Assembly: GCA_045130275.1 (NCBI GenBank)
Contig: JBGUPL010000126.1
Location: 1 to 44,627, forward strand
DNA: 44,627 bases
Direction of reading: 5' to 3'
From: F23-D06 sp045130275
GTDB taxonomy: Bacteria; Bacteroidota; Bacteroidia; Bacteroidales; WCHB1-69
Under the pieces are notes generated by a model. That model was not told the origin of the DNA. It searched no databases and saw nothing but the letters and a program-made list of their open reading frames with translations. A program made the translations under genes and the position numbers. Shown one piece after another: positions 34,938-40,669 of this stretch (positions are counted from its first letter, which is position 1; the number at the start of each line of letters is the position of its first letter).

Positions 34938-36200
34938 ATGAAAAACATTCCAAACCACGACGTTAAAATCTTCACGGACAACATAGAAGAGTTGGCGCTT
35001 GAACAAATTCAACGCCTGCTTTCCGTCAAGGTGTTCGCCGACTGCAAAATCCGCATTATGCCAGACGTTCACGCCGGGGCGGGCTGCGTGATAGGCTTCA
35101 CCGGCAACCTGGGCGACAAGGTAATCCCCAACATTGTGGGGGTGGACATCGGCTGCGGCATTCTCGTGCAACCGCTTGATGTGCCGGAATCCATTGATTT
35201 CCACGCGCTCAACACATTCATCCTGAAGGCCATACCGTCGGGGCGCGACTTCCGCAGTGACCAATACATGCCGCTGCCCCAAAAGTATATGGAGGTCTAT
35301 TCCGAAGCCAAAGCCATTATTCGGGAGTTGTACTGCTACCGGCTTCTCAAGGAGAGCAAGCGTTTGGACAAGTCCATCGGCTCCTTGGGCGGTGGCAACC
35401 ATTTCATCGAACTCGACCGCGATGAACAGGGAAAATGGTATTTGGTGATTCACACGGGAAGCCGCAATCTGGGCAAACAGGTGGCCGACCTGTACCAGAA
35501 GGAGGCTCGGAAACTGCTTTCGGGGTGGGATAAGGTGATGGAACAACAGAAACGAATCATAGAGGAATACAAAAGCCAAGGCCGGAGAAAGGAGATTCAG
35601 GCCGCCATTGCCAAACTGCACTCCGATTTCAAGATGCAGACCCCGCCTGTGCCGCCCGACCTCTGTTTTCTGGAGGGCGAGCCGTGCAACGAGTACCTGC
35701 ACGACATGCGGCTTTGCCAGCATTGGGCGCGCCTCAACCGCAGACTGATTGCCGACCTGATCACAGACTTCCTTGAGGAAAACCATTCCGTGCGCGGAGT
35801 TGCTGACGGTGCATTTGAAAGCGTACACAACTATATCAGTGATGACAACCTGATCCGAAAAGGCGCCATCTCGGCCCAAGCAGGCGAACGGTGCATCATT
35901 CCGCTCAACATGCGCGACGGCTCGCTTATCTGCATCGGCAAAGGCAACGCCGACTGGAACTGCTCTGCACCGCACGGGGCAGGGCGTGTGATGAGCCGGG
36001 CGAAGGCGTTCAAGGAACTGCGGCTGGAAGATTTCAAAAGCTCCATGGAAGGTATCTACAGCGAAACCGTGACCAACGACACCCTTGACGAAGCCCCTAT
36101 GGCATATAAGCCTAAGGATGAGATTCTTGCCAATATAAAGGATACGGTAAGCGTGGAATACATCATCAAGCCCGTGTTCAATTTCAAAGCCGCTGAATAA
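34938..36200 (+). CDS. rtcB: RtcB-family RNA-splicing ligase
   Basis: RtcB joins RNA 2',3'-cyclic phosphate or 3'-phosphate ends to 5'-OH ends using GTP and Mn, repairing cleaved tRNAs or rRNA. The 420-residue protein has the metal-site motifs MPDVHAGAGCVIGF, NIVGVDIGCG (Cys73), SLGGGNHFIE near 149 and IHTGSRNLG near 171. It also has the guanylylation site NCSAPHGAGR with His346, preceded by PLNMRDGSLICIGKGN. The length is near the shorter RtcB subgroup. No archease or RtcA is nearby. It lies behind dyad site H, so in this organism the ligase looks to be under the shared island control instead of a sigma-54/RtcR system. Confidence 0.94.
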   Translation: MKNIPNHDVKIFTDNIEELALEQIQRLLSVKVFADCKIRIMPDVHAGAGCVIGFTGNLGDKVIPNIVGVDIGCGILVQPLDVPESIDFHALNTFILKAIPSGRDFRSDQYMPLPQKYMEVYSEAKAIIRELYCYRLLKESKRLDKSIGSLGGGNHFIELDRDEQGKWYLVIHTGSRNLGKQVADLYQKEARKLLSGWDKVMEQQKRIIEEYKSQGRRKEIQAAIAKLHSDFKMQTPPVPPDLCFLEGEPCNEYLHDMRLCQHWARLNRRLIADLITDFLEENHSVRGVADGAFESVHNYISDDNLIRKGAISAQAGERCIIPLNMRDGSLICIGKGNADWNCSAPHGAGRVMSRAKAFKELRLEDFKSSMEGIYSETVTNDTLDEAPMAYKPKDEILANIKDTVSVEYIIKPVFNFKAAE

Positions 36201-36257
36201 AACCATTGCCGTTTTTCGCGGGGTGAAACCCTTAATCATTTTTCTTTCTTCCAACGT

Positions 36258-36286
36258 GTAGGGCTGTCGCATTGCGGCAGCCCTAC
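36258..36286. terminator. Strong hairpin upstream of dyad site I
   Basis: A 13-bp stem with a 3-nt loop: GTAGGGCTGTCGC (36258-36270) pairs with GCGGCAGCCCTAC (36274-36286), allowing one T-G pair. No T-tract follows. It lies 2 nt before the dyad and could end rtcB transcription or insulate the promoter. Confidence 0.75.
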
Positions 36287-36288
36287 TA

Positions 36289-36322
36289 TGCCACGAATCG
36301 GCACACCCTCGCACTATCTTTG
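36289..36322 (+). promoter_or_regulatory. Dyad operator site I plus promoter
   Basis: Dyad TGCCACGAATCGGCA (36289-36303), 11-nt spacer, then TATCTTTG (36315-36322) followed by CCGC. ATG 36345 is 22 nt further. Confidence 0.85.
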
Positions 36323-36344
36323 CCGCATCAAAAACAACAAAGAT

Positions 36345-36977
36345 ATGTTGAAGTACATTAACGAAAACCTGCAGGTCGGGGACTTCGTGGAAATCGAGAC
36401 TCCGGACGGGACTATTGGCGGGTGCATATCAACATTGCAGCCCGATCGTTTGGTATTGTCCGTAAACGGCAAAGAACAACCCTATCCGGAAGAGCAACTG
36501 CTGGGTGTACGATACGTTTCCGAGGATCTTGATGCGTACACGGGCTGTTATATCCAAAAATTCTTCCCTTCCGAAAAAAGTGAACGATCCATCTACGCTG
36601 CAAACCATAACAACACGCTGGAAATCTACAGTTATGACAATGTCGTACAATTATTCTGGGGTGAGGAGATGCACCAACTGTCCGGACACATTGACTTACC
36701 CGATATGGTTGACGTTGAGGACGAATATTCTTTTGTTGAATATATCGGGGAGGGCTTGGGAGAGTATTTTTCAGAACGCATCACATCCATCAGGCTCCCT
36801 AAATGTATAAAAGGTGTTGATACGTGGTGCTTTGAGGAAGCCCATCATCTCCGAAAAGTATATGTTCCCAACACATTGGTGGACTCAGGTGCCTATAAGG
36901 TCGGCGGGTGCGACACGTGCATGGTTTTCGACCTGAACGGGAAGCCGGTGGACTGGGAGTTTGAGCCGGACTGGTAG
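36345..36977 (+). CDS. Hypothetical protein with one BspA-type leucine-rich repeat
   Basis: This 210-residue protein is not assigned to a named family. The N-terminus (VGDFVEIETPDGTIGGCISTLQPDRLVLSV) resembles a small SH3-like barrel. A central region contains NHNNTLEIYSYDNVVQLFWGEE. Residues 146-178 (ITSIRLPKCIKGVDTWCFEEAH, LRKVYVPNTL) match a single BspA-like (LRR_5) repeat. There is no signal peptide, so it is probably cytosolic, unlike most BspA-repeat proteins. It is under dyad site I with a start 22 nt after the -7 box. I begin at 36345, since the frame further upstream is the operator itself. Confidence 0.65.
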   Translation: MLKYINENLQVGDFVEIETPDGTIGGCISTLQPDRLVLSVNGKEQPYPEEQLLGVRYVSEDLDAYTGCYIQKFFPSEKSERSIYAANHNNTLEIYSYDNVVQLFWGEEMHQLSGHIDLPDMVDVEDEYSFVEYIGEGLGEYFSERITSIRLPKCIKGVDTWCFEEAHHLRKVYVPNTLVDSGAYKVGGCDTCMVFDLNGKPVDWEFEPDW

Positions 36978-37043
36978 AGGTTTTCGCCTGCATCAGCACG
37001 AGCTCTGCCCCTGTTATGGATTGGAGACATTAGATGCGTTCAC

Positions 37044-37063
37044 GAAAAGCGTTCAACAGAGTA
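37044..37063. repeat. 20-mer repeat, middle copy
   Basis: GAAAAGCGTTCAACAGAGTA differs at one position from the copy at 33035-33054 and at one position from the copy at 40223-40242. Here it precedes the 110-residue gene without the leader core. Confidence 0.75.
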
Positions 37064-37088
37064 AAAGCAAAACAAAACAAACGATAAT

Positions 37089-37421
37089 ATGAACATTATA
37101 CAATTCAAAAAAGACCTGAAAAACCTCTCCTTTGAGGAACAGACCGACCTCATAAAGGAGCGGATCGAAGAAATTATCACCATCAGGGAACGCTGGTCTG
37201 TCAGAATGTATGACTGTGAAGGTGAAATTGAAGATTTGGAAAACCGACTGGAGAATTTGGACGAGGATTCAGACGAGTATCAGGACCTCTCATACGAACT
37301 TGACGGATGGAAAGAGGAGTGTGTCGATTTGGAAGAAAAACTTGCCGTGTGCGACGAACTGATACTCCTCCACCACATAAGGCAAAGCAATGCGCCAGCC
37401 ATGGAGAATGCGGAGACGTAA
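37089..37421 (+). CDS. Acidic coiled-coil protein, 110 residues
   Basis: I do not recognise a family. The sequence is a near-continuous acidic coiled coil (FKKDLKNLSFEEQTDLIKER, CEGEIEDLENRLENLDEDSDEY, WKEECVDLEEKLAVCDELI) with three cysteines. No TAnnTTTG box is evident just upstream, so it may be cotranscribed with the leucine-rich-repeat gene 111 nt before it. It could serve as an oligomerisation or adaptor subunit. Confidence 0.58.
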   Translation: MNIIQFKKDLKNLSFEEQTDLIKERIEEIITIRERWSVRMYDCEGEIEDLENRLENLDEDSDEYQDLSYELDGWKEECVDLEEKLAVCDELILLHHIRQSNAPAMENAET

Positions 37422-37512
37422 ACAGATGTCACTGTCGCAGATCCTGTAGCAAATGTGAAGCCCGTGCCGTTTTTCGCGGGGTGAAACCCTTAATCTTTTT
37501 TTTCCAAAACGT

Positions 37513-37541
37513 GTAGGGCTGTCGCACTGCGGCAGCCCTAC
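37513..37541. terminator. Strong hairpin upstream of dyad site J
   Basis: GTAGGGCTGTCGC (37513-37525) pairs with GCGGCAGCCCTAC (37529-37541) around a 3-nt loop, again ending 2 nt before the dyad. Confidence 0.75.
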
Positions 37542-37543
37542 TA

Positions 37544-37577
37544 CGCCACGAATCGGCATAGTCCCGCATTATCTTTG
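37544..37577 (+). promoter_or_regulatory. Dyad operator site J plus promoter
   Basis: Dyad CGCCACGAATCGGCA (37544-37558; first base is C instead of T), 11-nt spacer, then TATCTTTG (37570-37577) followed by CCGC. Confidence 0.82.
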
Positions 37578-37599
37578 CCGCAACAAAAGAACAAAGACT

Positions 37600-38109
37600 A
37601 TGACCGCAAAGAAAATCATCATCCCCGTCGGATTCAACGCCGAGCAGTGCAAAAGAGGCGTCCTGTCTTATTTTGCGAACGACATCACTACGGAATGGAT
37701 GTCGGACCAGGATTTCGTGCAACAATATCTGTATTGCCAGGAGGACGGCGACTACGACCCACCGATAGAGGTGTGGCTGCTCGTGTGGGACTCGCCCGGT
37801 AATATGATCAAACCTCCCAAAGGTGGGTGCTCGTCGTTGTATGTGAAATGCCTGGCCGTCGGCGTGAATCTGACCTGGTGCAAAGTCCACCACAAAGGCC
37901 TTACCGTCCACGTCATCAAGGTGCTGCCGCCTACAACCGGCGGAAAGTCTCCCATCATTGAGGACTCCTGGTTCGGGCACGTGGTGGACCACTTCTACAT
38001 GATTGATTATCAGGAGGAAATGTCACACGCAGACCCAAATCTACCGTTCGGGGAGTTCCTGAACAGGATGGATGGGAAGATTGCGGAGATTGTTAAAGGA
38101 AACCAATAA
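37600..38109 (+). CDS. Hypothetical protein, 169 residues
   Basis: I do not recognise this protein. It has a beta-rich N-terminus (MTAKKIIIPVGFNAEQCKRG), alternating strands with VWLLVWDSPG and LTWCKVHHKGLTVHVIKVLPP, and an acidic C-terminal helix. There is no signal peptide. The ATG is 22 nt after the -7 box of dyad site J, the same distance as at site I. A 107-residue gene follows 11 nt downstream, so the two probably form an operon. Confidence 0.6.
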   Translation: MTAKKIIIPVGFNAEQCKRGVLSYFANDITTEWMSDQDFVQQYLYCQEDGDYDPPIEVWLLVWDSPGNMIKPPKGGCSSLYVKCLAVGVNLTWCKVHHKGLTVHVIKVLPPTTGGKSPIIEDSWFGHVVDHFYMIDYQEEMSHADPNLPFGEFLNRMDGKIAEIVKGNQ

Positions 38110-38120
38110 CAGCGAAAAGA

Positions 38121-38444
38121 ATGAAAAAGAATTCAAAAAAGAAAAACACGTCCAACAGTGAGCACTGGAGCCACAAGCATGACTACCCGATTGAAGAGGT
38201 GTGGAACACCGAGAACACGTTAGCCCGTCTGATTGCCCCGCGCCTCGTCACGTTCAGGGAGTTGGAAAAGCACGGACATCCTGACGGTTTTAAGGATATA
38301 CGCGAGTGGAACGCCACCATTCAGAAAATGATTGACGCCTTCGAGCTAATGAAATACGTGCATTGCCTCTCAGAAGAAGAGACCAAAACCGTTTCGGAAG
38401 GACTTGCTCTGTTCTGCAAGTATTATAGGAATTTGTGGGACTGA
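38121..38444 (+). CDS. Hypothetical protein, 107 residues
   Basis: I do not recognise a named family. It starts with a lysine-rich tail (MKKNSKKKNTSNSEHW) followed by a helical domain (YPIEEVWNTENTLARLIAPRLVTFRELEKHGHPDGFKD). A second helical part contains WNATIQKMIDAFELMKYVH and LSEEETKTVSEGLALFCKYYRNLWD. It lies 11 nt after the 169-residue gene and is likely its operon partner under dyad site J. Confidence 0.6.
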   Translation: MKKNSKKKNTSNSEHWSHKHDYPIEEVWNTENTLARLIAPRLVTFRELEKHGHPDGFKDIREWNATIQKMIDAFELMKYVHCLSEEETKTVSEGLALFCKYYRNLWD

Positions 38445-38516
38445 AAAGGTTTCAAAACTTATTTAAAGTTGTCCCAAGTTGTCCAAGTTGTAGTCGCTCT
38501 TAAAACGCCACCGCTA

Positions 38517-38550
38517 TGCCACACTTTGGCACACCTGTCCGTTATCTTTG
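38517..38550 (+). promoter_or_regulatory. Dyad operator site K plus promoter
   Basis: Dyad TGCCACACTTTGGCA (38517-38531), 11-nt spacer, then TATCTTTG (38543-38550) followed by CCGC. A short inverted repeat TCTGCTA/TAGCAGA (38559-38573) begins right after the expected transcript start. Confidence 0.82.
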
Positions 38551-38624
38551 CCGCAGAATCTGCTAATAGCAGAATTCCCTGCCGCTTGACTGAAAATTGT
38601 TTTTTCGCCACAAAATTATATGAT

Positions 38625-38861
38625 ATGACCGAAACCGTAAGAATGTGCGACCTGCGCTTCGACAGCAGTCTCTTCGAGAACTACCTCACCGGTACCGTCC
38701 TCGACAGGCTGCTCTGTTCCTACTCCGGTCTGCCCAAAGGCGTCAACTATATGGTTATTGTCTGTGCTGTGGAATGGCACAGTTGCGTCTTATTTTTGCA
38801 GGCAAAAAAACGGAAAGAGTATGCCGAACAGAAATATTTTGTATGTTTGCAGCGTATTTGA
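38625..38861 (+). CDS. Short protein, possibly truncated gene
   Basis: From ATG 38625 the frame encodes 78 residues. The first 45 or so look like real protein (MTETVRMCDLRFDSSLFENYL, GTVLDRLLCSYSGLPKGVNYMV). The rest runs straight through dyad site L and its promoter and becomes low-quality. The likely reading is that an original gene under dyad site K was cut near 38760 when the next promoter unit arrived. I recognise no family. Confidence 0.4.
   Translation: MTETVRMCDLRFDSSLFENYLTGTVLDRLLCSYSGLPKGVNYMVIVCAVEWHSCVLFLQAKKRKEYAEQKYFVCLQRI
38765..38798 (+). promoter_or_regulatory. Dyad operator site L plus promoter
   Basis: Dyad TGCTGTGGAATGGCA (38765-38779), 11-nt spacer, then TATTTTTG (38791-38798). 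GTGGAATGGCACAG resembles site C of the ATPase gene. Confidence 0.78.
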
Positions 38862-39054
38862 AGATAGCGTAAGCTATAGTGTGGCCGTGGAAAAAAATCG
38901 CCAAATTTTAGCAACGGGGCACACTGATAGGTACGTCTGCTATAGGCGTACTCTTTTCAGTTTTTCAGTGTTGCGTGGCGTTTGGCGATGCCTTTTCCAC
39001 CTGAAGGGCGGAAGGGGTGCGCTGTTTTCTGTTTGGAAAATGAAAGAAATTTAA
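38821..39054 (+). CDS. Doubtful short frame after dyad site L
   Basis: ATG 38821 is 22 nt after the -7 box, the same spacing as at sites C, I and J. The frame encodes 77 residues starting MPNRNILYVCSVFEDSVSYS. The second half loses protein character and coincides with a long inverted repeat, so either this is a degraded gene or the transcript is a structured RNA with a short leader peptide. Low confidence that a full-length protein is made. Confidence 0.3.
   Translation: MPNRNILYVCSVFEDSVSYSVAVEKNRQILATGHTDRYVCYRRTLFSFSVLRGVWRCLFHLKGGRGALFSVWKMKEI
38887..39000. repeat. Long imperfect inverted repeat (candidate structured RNA)
   Basis: GTGGAAAA (38887-38894) pairs with TTTTCCAC (38993-39000), and ATCGCCAAA (38897-38905) with TTTGGCGAT (38981-38989). 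Inside, ACACTG (38921-38926) can pair with CAGTGT (38966-38971) and GTACG (38931-38935) with CGTAC (38947-38951). The result is a nested stem of about 114 nt downstream of dyad promoter L. Confidence 0.7.
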
Positions 39055-39068
39055 TCGCATAAATTAAC

Positions 39069-39084
39069 AGTTGCGCCCGACACG
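39069..39084 (+). promoter_or_regulatory. Conserved 5' leader core, copy 4
   Basis: AGTTGCGCCCGACACG followed by AATTCAGGGA, 17 nt before ATG 39102. Confidence 0.75.
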
Positions 39085-39101
39085 AATTCAGGGAAACGAT
39101 T

Positions 39102-40172
39102 ATGAATAACAAGTGCAATATCTTCCAGTATTCCCCAAAGGAACTAACCACAGACGCTTTTTTTACATGGCTATTCTACTTTTTGGACAGCGACAATGCT
39201 TACAGCAAGGCCAAACAGCAGTTTTTCAGAACATTCCTTTTAAAAGAAGAGGACAAAACCAAAAACATTGAAAACATCAAAGTTTTTCTTCAAGAGGGGA
39301 AAAGGAATGGACGTACTGACCTTCAAGTTTCATTCAATTTTGAAAAAGAGACAGAAAGGCAGACAATTTTGTTTGAGAACAAAACTTGGTCTGAAACATC
39401 TGTCGGACAGCTCAATGGCTACAAGAGCGACTTCCCCGATATGTACAAATATGTTTTCTTGAAATTAGGATATATAGGTATTGATGACAAAAAATATGCC
39501 GAAGAGTGCGGATATGAAATCATTGATTGTTTTAAGGTAAGAGATTCCCTCAAACCCATTCAGAATCTACATCCAATTCTTGAACAATATTTTGAATATT
39601 TGGATGAAACGTTTTGCAAACACATTGAATCCTTTCATGAAGAACTCTTCAACAAAAGGAACTATGACGTTTTGGGCGAGAACCATGGTGAGGCCCAGCA
39701 TTATCTGATGGGAATCGTATTTGACAAATTAAACAAACACCGCAATCTTTACAACACTTTGCATTATCAACAAGGAACAAGCAGTGGAAGACCGTGGACT
39801 GAAATAGTTTTTGAAGACAAAGCTGTTTTTTACGACCAAGAAAAAACAATATCCGAAGGTCTTTTCTGGAGAGTGGATTGTAGACAAGGGGGAAGATATT
39901 ACCTGCGGATCAATCAGTATGCATGGGTAGTGGGCGAAGATAACCTTAAAAATCTCAAAGAGGATAGATTAAAACGCTTACGCGAGATGGCAGCAGACAC
40001 ACTAAAAGACTATCCCAAACTGATTCCCGGGACACCTTCGAATAGATGGGGTGCGAATGAAAGTGAAGTGGTCATCTTCTTCCTTGATGACAACGACCTC
40101 ACCGAGCTCATCAATCAAATAACTGATTTTACAGCGGCCTTCATGCACAAGTACAATAGTGAGATGAGATAA
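39102..40172 (+). CDS. PD-(D/E)XK nuclease-family protein, paralogue 2
   Basis: This protein has the same 356-residue length as the gene at 31905 and is closely similar along its whole length. It keeps the core residues: NGRTDLQVSF, ILFENKTWSE and QLNGY. Differences are scattered, many at third codon positions, so the two are diverged duplicates and not a recent copy. The shared region extends upstream into the leader and downstream into the repeat after the stop. It may be expressed from dyad promoter L about 300 nt upstream, as there is no nearer box. The function is presumed nucleolytic. Confidence 0.78.
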   Translation: MNNKCNIFQYSPKELTTDAFFTWLFYFLDSDNAYSKAKQQFFRTFLLKEEDKTKNIENIKVFLQEGKRNGRTDLQVSFNFEKETERQTILFENKTWSETSVGQLNGYKSDFPDMYKYVFLKLGYIGIDDKKYAEECGYEIIDCFKVRDSLKPIQNLHPILEQYFEYLDETFCKHIESFHEELFNKRNYDVLGENHGEAQHYLMGIVFDKLNKHRNLYNTLHYQQGTSSGRPWTEIVFEDKAVFYDQEKTISEGLFWRVDCRQGGRYYLRINQYAWVVGEDNLKNLKEDRLKRLREMAADTLKDYPKLIPGTPSNRWGANESEVVIFFLDDNDLTELINQITDFTAAFMHKYNSEMR

Positions 40173-40206
40173 GCTCAATTAAAACATCTCCACCTATTCA
40201 GAATTT

Positions 40207-40281
40207 ACTTAACGCCCCCGCCGAAAAGCGTTTAACAGAGTAGGCATTTCATTTAACAGTTGCGCCCGACACGTACAAGGG
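40207..40281. repeat. Intergenic repeat with leader, copy b
   Basis: Matches 33020-33096 from ACTTAACGC to the leader, with the 20-mer at 40223-40242 and leader core copy 5 at 40258-40273. Confidence 0.8.
40258..40273 (+). promoter_or_regulatory. Conserved 5' leader core, copy 5
   Basis: AGTTGCGCCCGACACG followed by TACAAGGGA, 16 nt before ATG 40290. Confidence 0.73.
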
Positions 40282-40289
40282 AAAAAGTT

Positions 40290-40511
40290 ATGAGTAAAGT
40301 CTTCAGAATCACCCCAAAGACAATCAAAAGAGTAAACAACACCGTGTTGACTCCAGAAATGGAGATTATTGTCACGACGGAACATCACACTCAAGATCCA
40401 TTCTACAATGGAGCCAAAGAAATCATTGCTATGTATATGGATAGATATGGTTTTGATTACAAACGGGCTAACGCCACAAAAGCGTGGTTTAACTACGAAC
40501 GATTGGACTAA
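40290..40511 (+). CDS. Small protein, 73 residues
   Basis: I do not recognise this protein. It is basic and mixed alpha/beta: MSKVFRITPKTIKRVNNTVL, then EMEIIVTTEHHTQDPFYNGAKEIIAMYMDRYGFDYKRANATKAW. The start codon follows leader copy 5, in the same position relative to nuclease paralogue 2 as the 71-residue gene at 33100 has to paralogue 1. The two small proteins are not alike in sequence, so different cargo follows the same repeated junction. Confidence 0.58.
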   Translation: MSKVFRITPKTIKRVNNTVLTPEMEIIVTTEHHTQDPFYNGAKEIIAMYMDRYGFDYKRANATKAWFNYERLD

Positions 40512-40580
40512 AAAACAATTAAGGAACATCGCGGGAAAGGAAGTCTTTGGGAAGAGTTAAAGGATATTACACATTTTGCG

Positions 40581-40597
40581 TTACGCATTTTGCGTAA
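40581..40597. repeat. Short perfect hairpin
   Basis: TTACGCA (40581-40587) and TGCGTAA (40591-40597) flank TTT. There is no T-tract. It may be a weak terminator for the 73-residue gene or a remnant repeat. Confidence 0.55.
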
Positions 40598-40641
40598 TTA
40601 AAGGAAATCTTTGCGGATATTGCAAAAAACGCGGAAATGTG

Positions 40642-40649
40642 TATTTTTG
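40642..40649 (+). promoter_or_regulatory. -7 promoter box TATTTTTG
   Basis: Match to TAnnTTTG followed by CATT. The next structure is a terminator-like hairpin 20 nt later and then a truncated frame at 40713. Confidence 0.55.
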
Positions 40650-40669
40650 CATTCTCAAAAATCTTGGAA

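Larger units (their letters stand above)
36208..36327. repeat. Promoter-cassette direct repeat, copy 1
   Basis: The stretch runs from GCCGTTTTTCGCGGGG to the -7 box and recurs almost unchanged at 37466-37582. It includes GGGTGAAACCC, the strong hairpin, the dyad and the promoter. Confidence 0.88.
37466..37582. repeat. Promoter-cassette direct repeat, copy 2
   Basis: Near-identical to 36208-36327, with small length differences in the T-run and a few substitutions around the dyad spacer. Confidence 0.88.

Noticed and set aside
34553..34966. 137-residue frame before rtcB
   Set aside because: Low-quality composition, and it runs through dyad site H and the rtcB start.
34932..36314. 460-residue frame antisense to rtcB
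   Set aside because: Complementary shadow of a well-supported gene. It shows no family motifs and starts in a dyad promoter.
28936..38798. The TGGCACA halves of the dyads as sigma-54 promoters
   Set aside because: Sigma-54 needs GG and GC 12 bp apart (TGGCAC-N5-TTGC). In the dyad promoters the GC is absent or at the wrong spacing, whereas TAnnTTTG at a fixed distance is always present. Only the Hsp20 promoter fits sigma-54.
38887..39000. Retron msr-msd RNA
   Set aside because: The long hairpin is suggestive, but no reverse transcriptase gene lies anywhere in the window.
33020..40281. Integron attC sites or gene cassettes at the repeated junctions
   Set aside because: GTCCAAC resembles one attC core box, but no matching GTTRRRY partner at attC spacing and no integrase were found.
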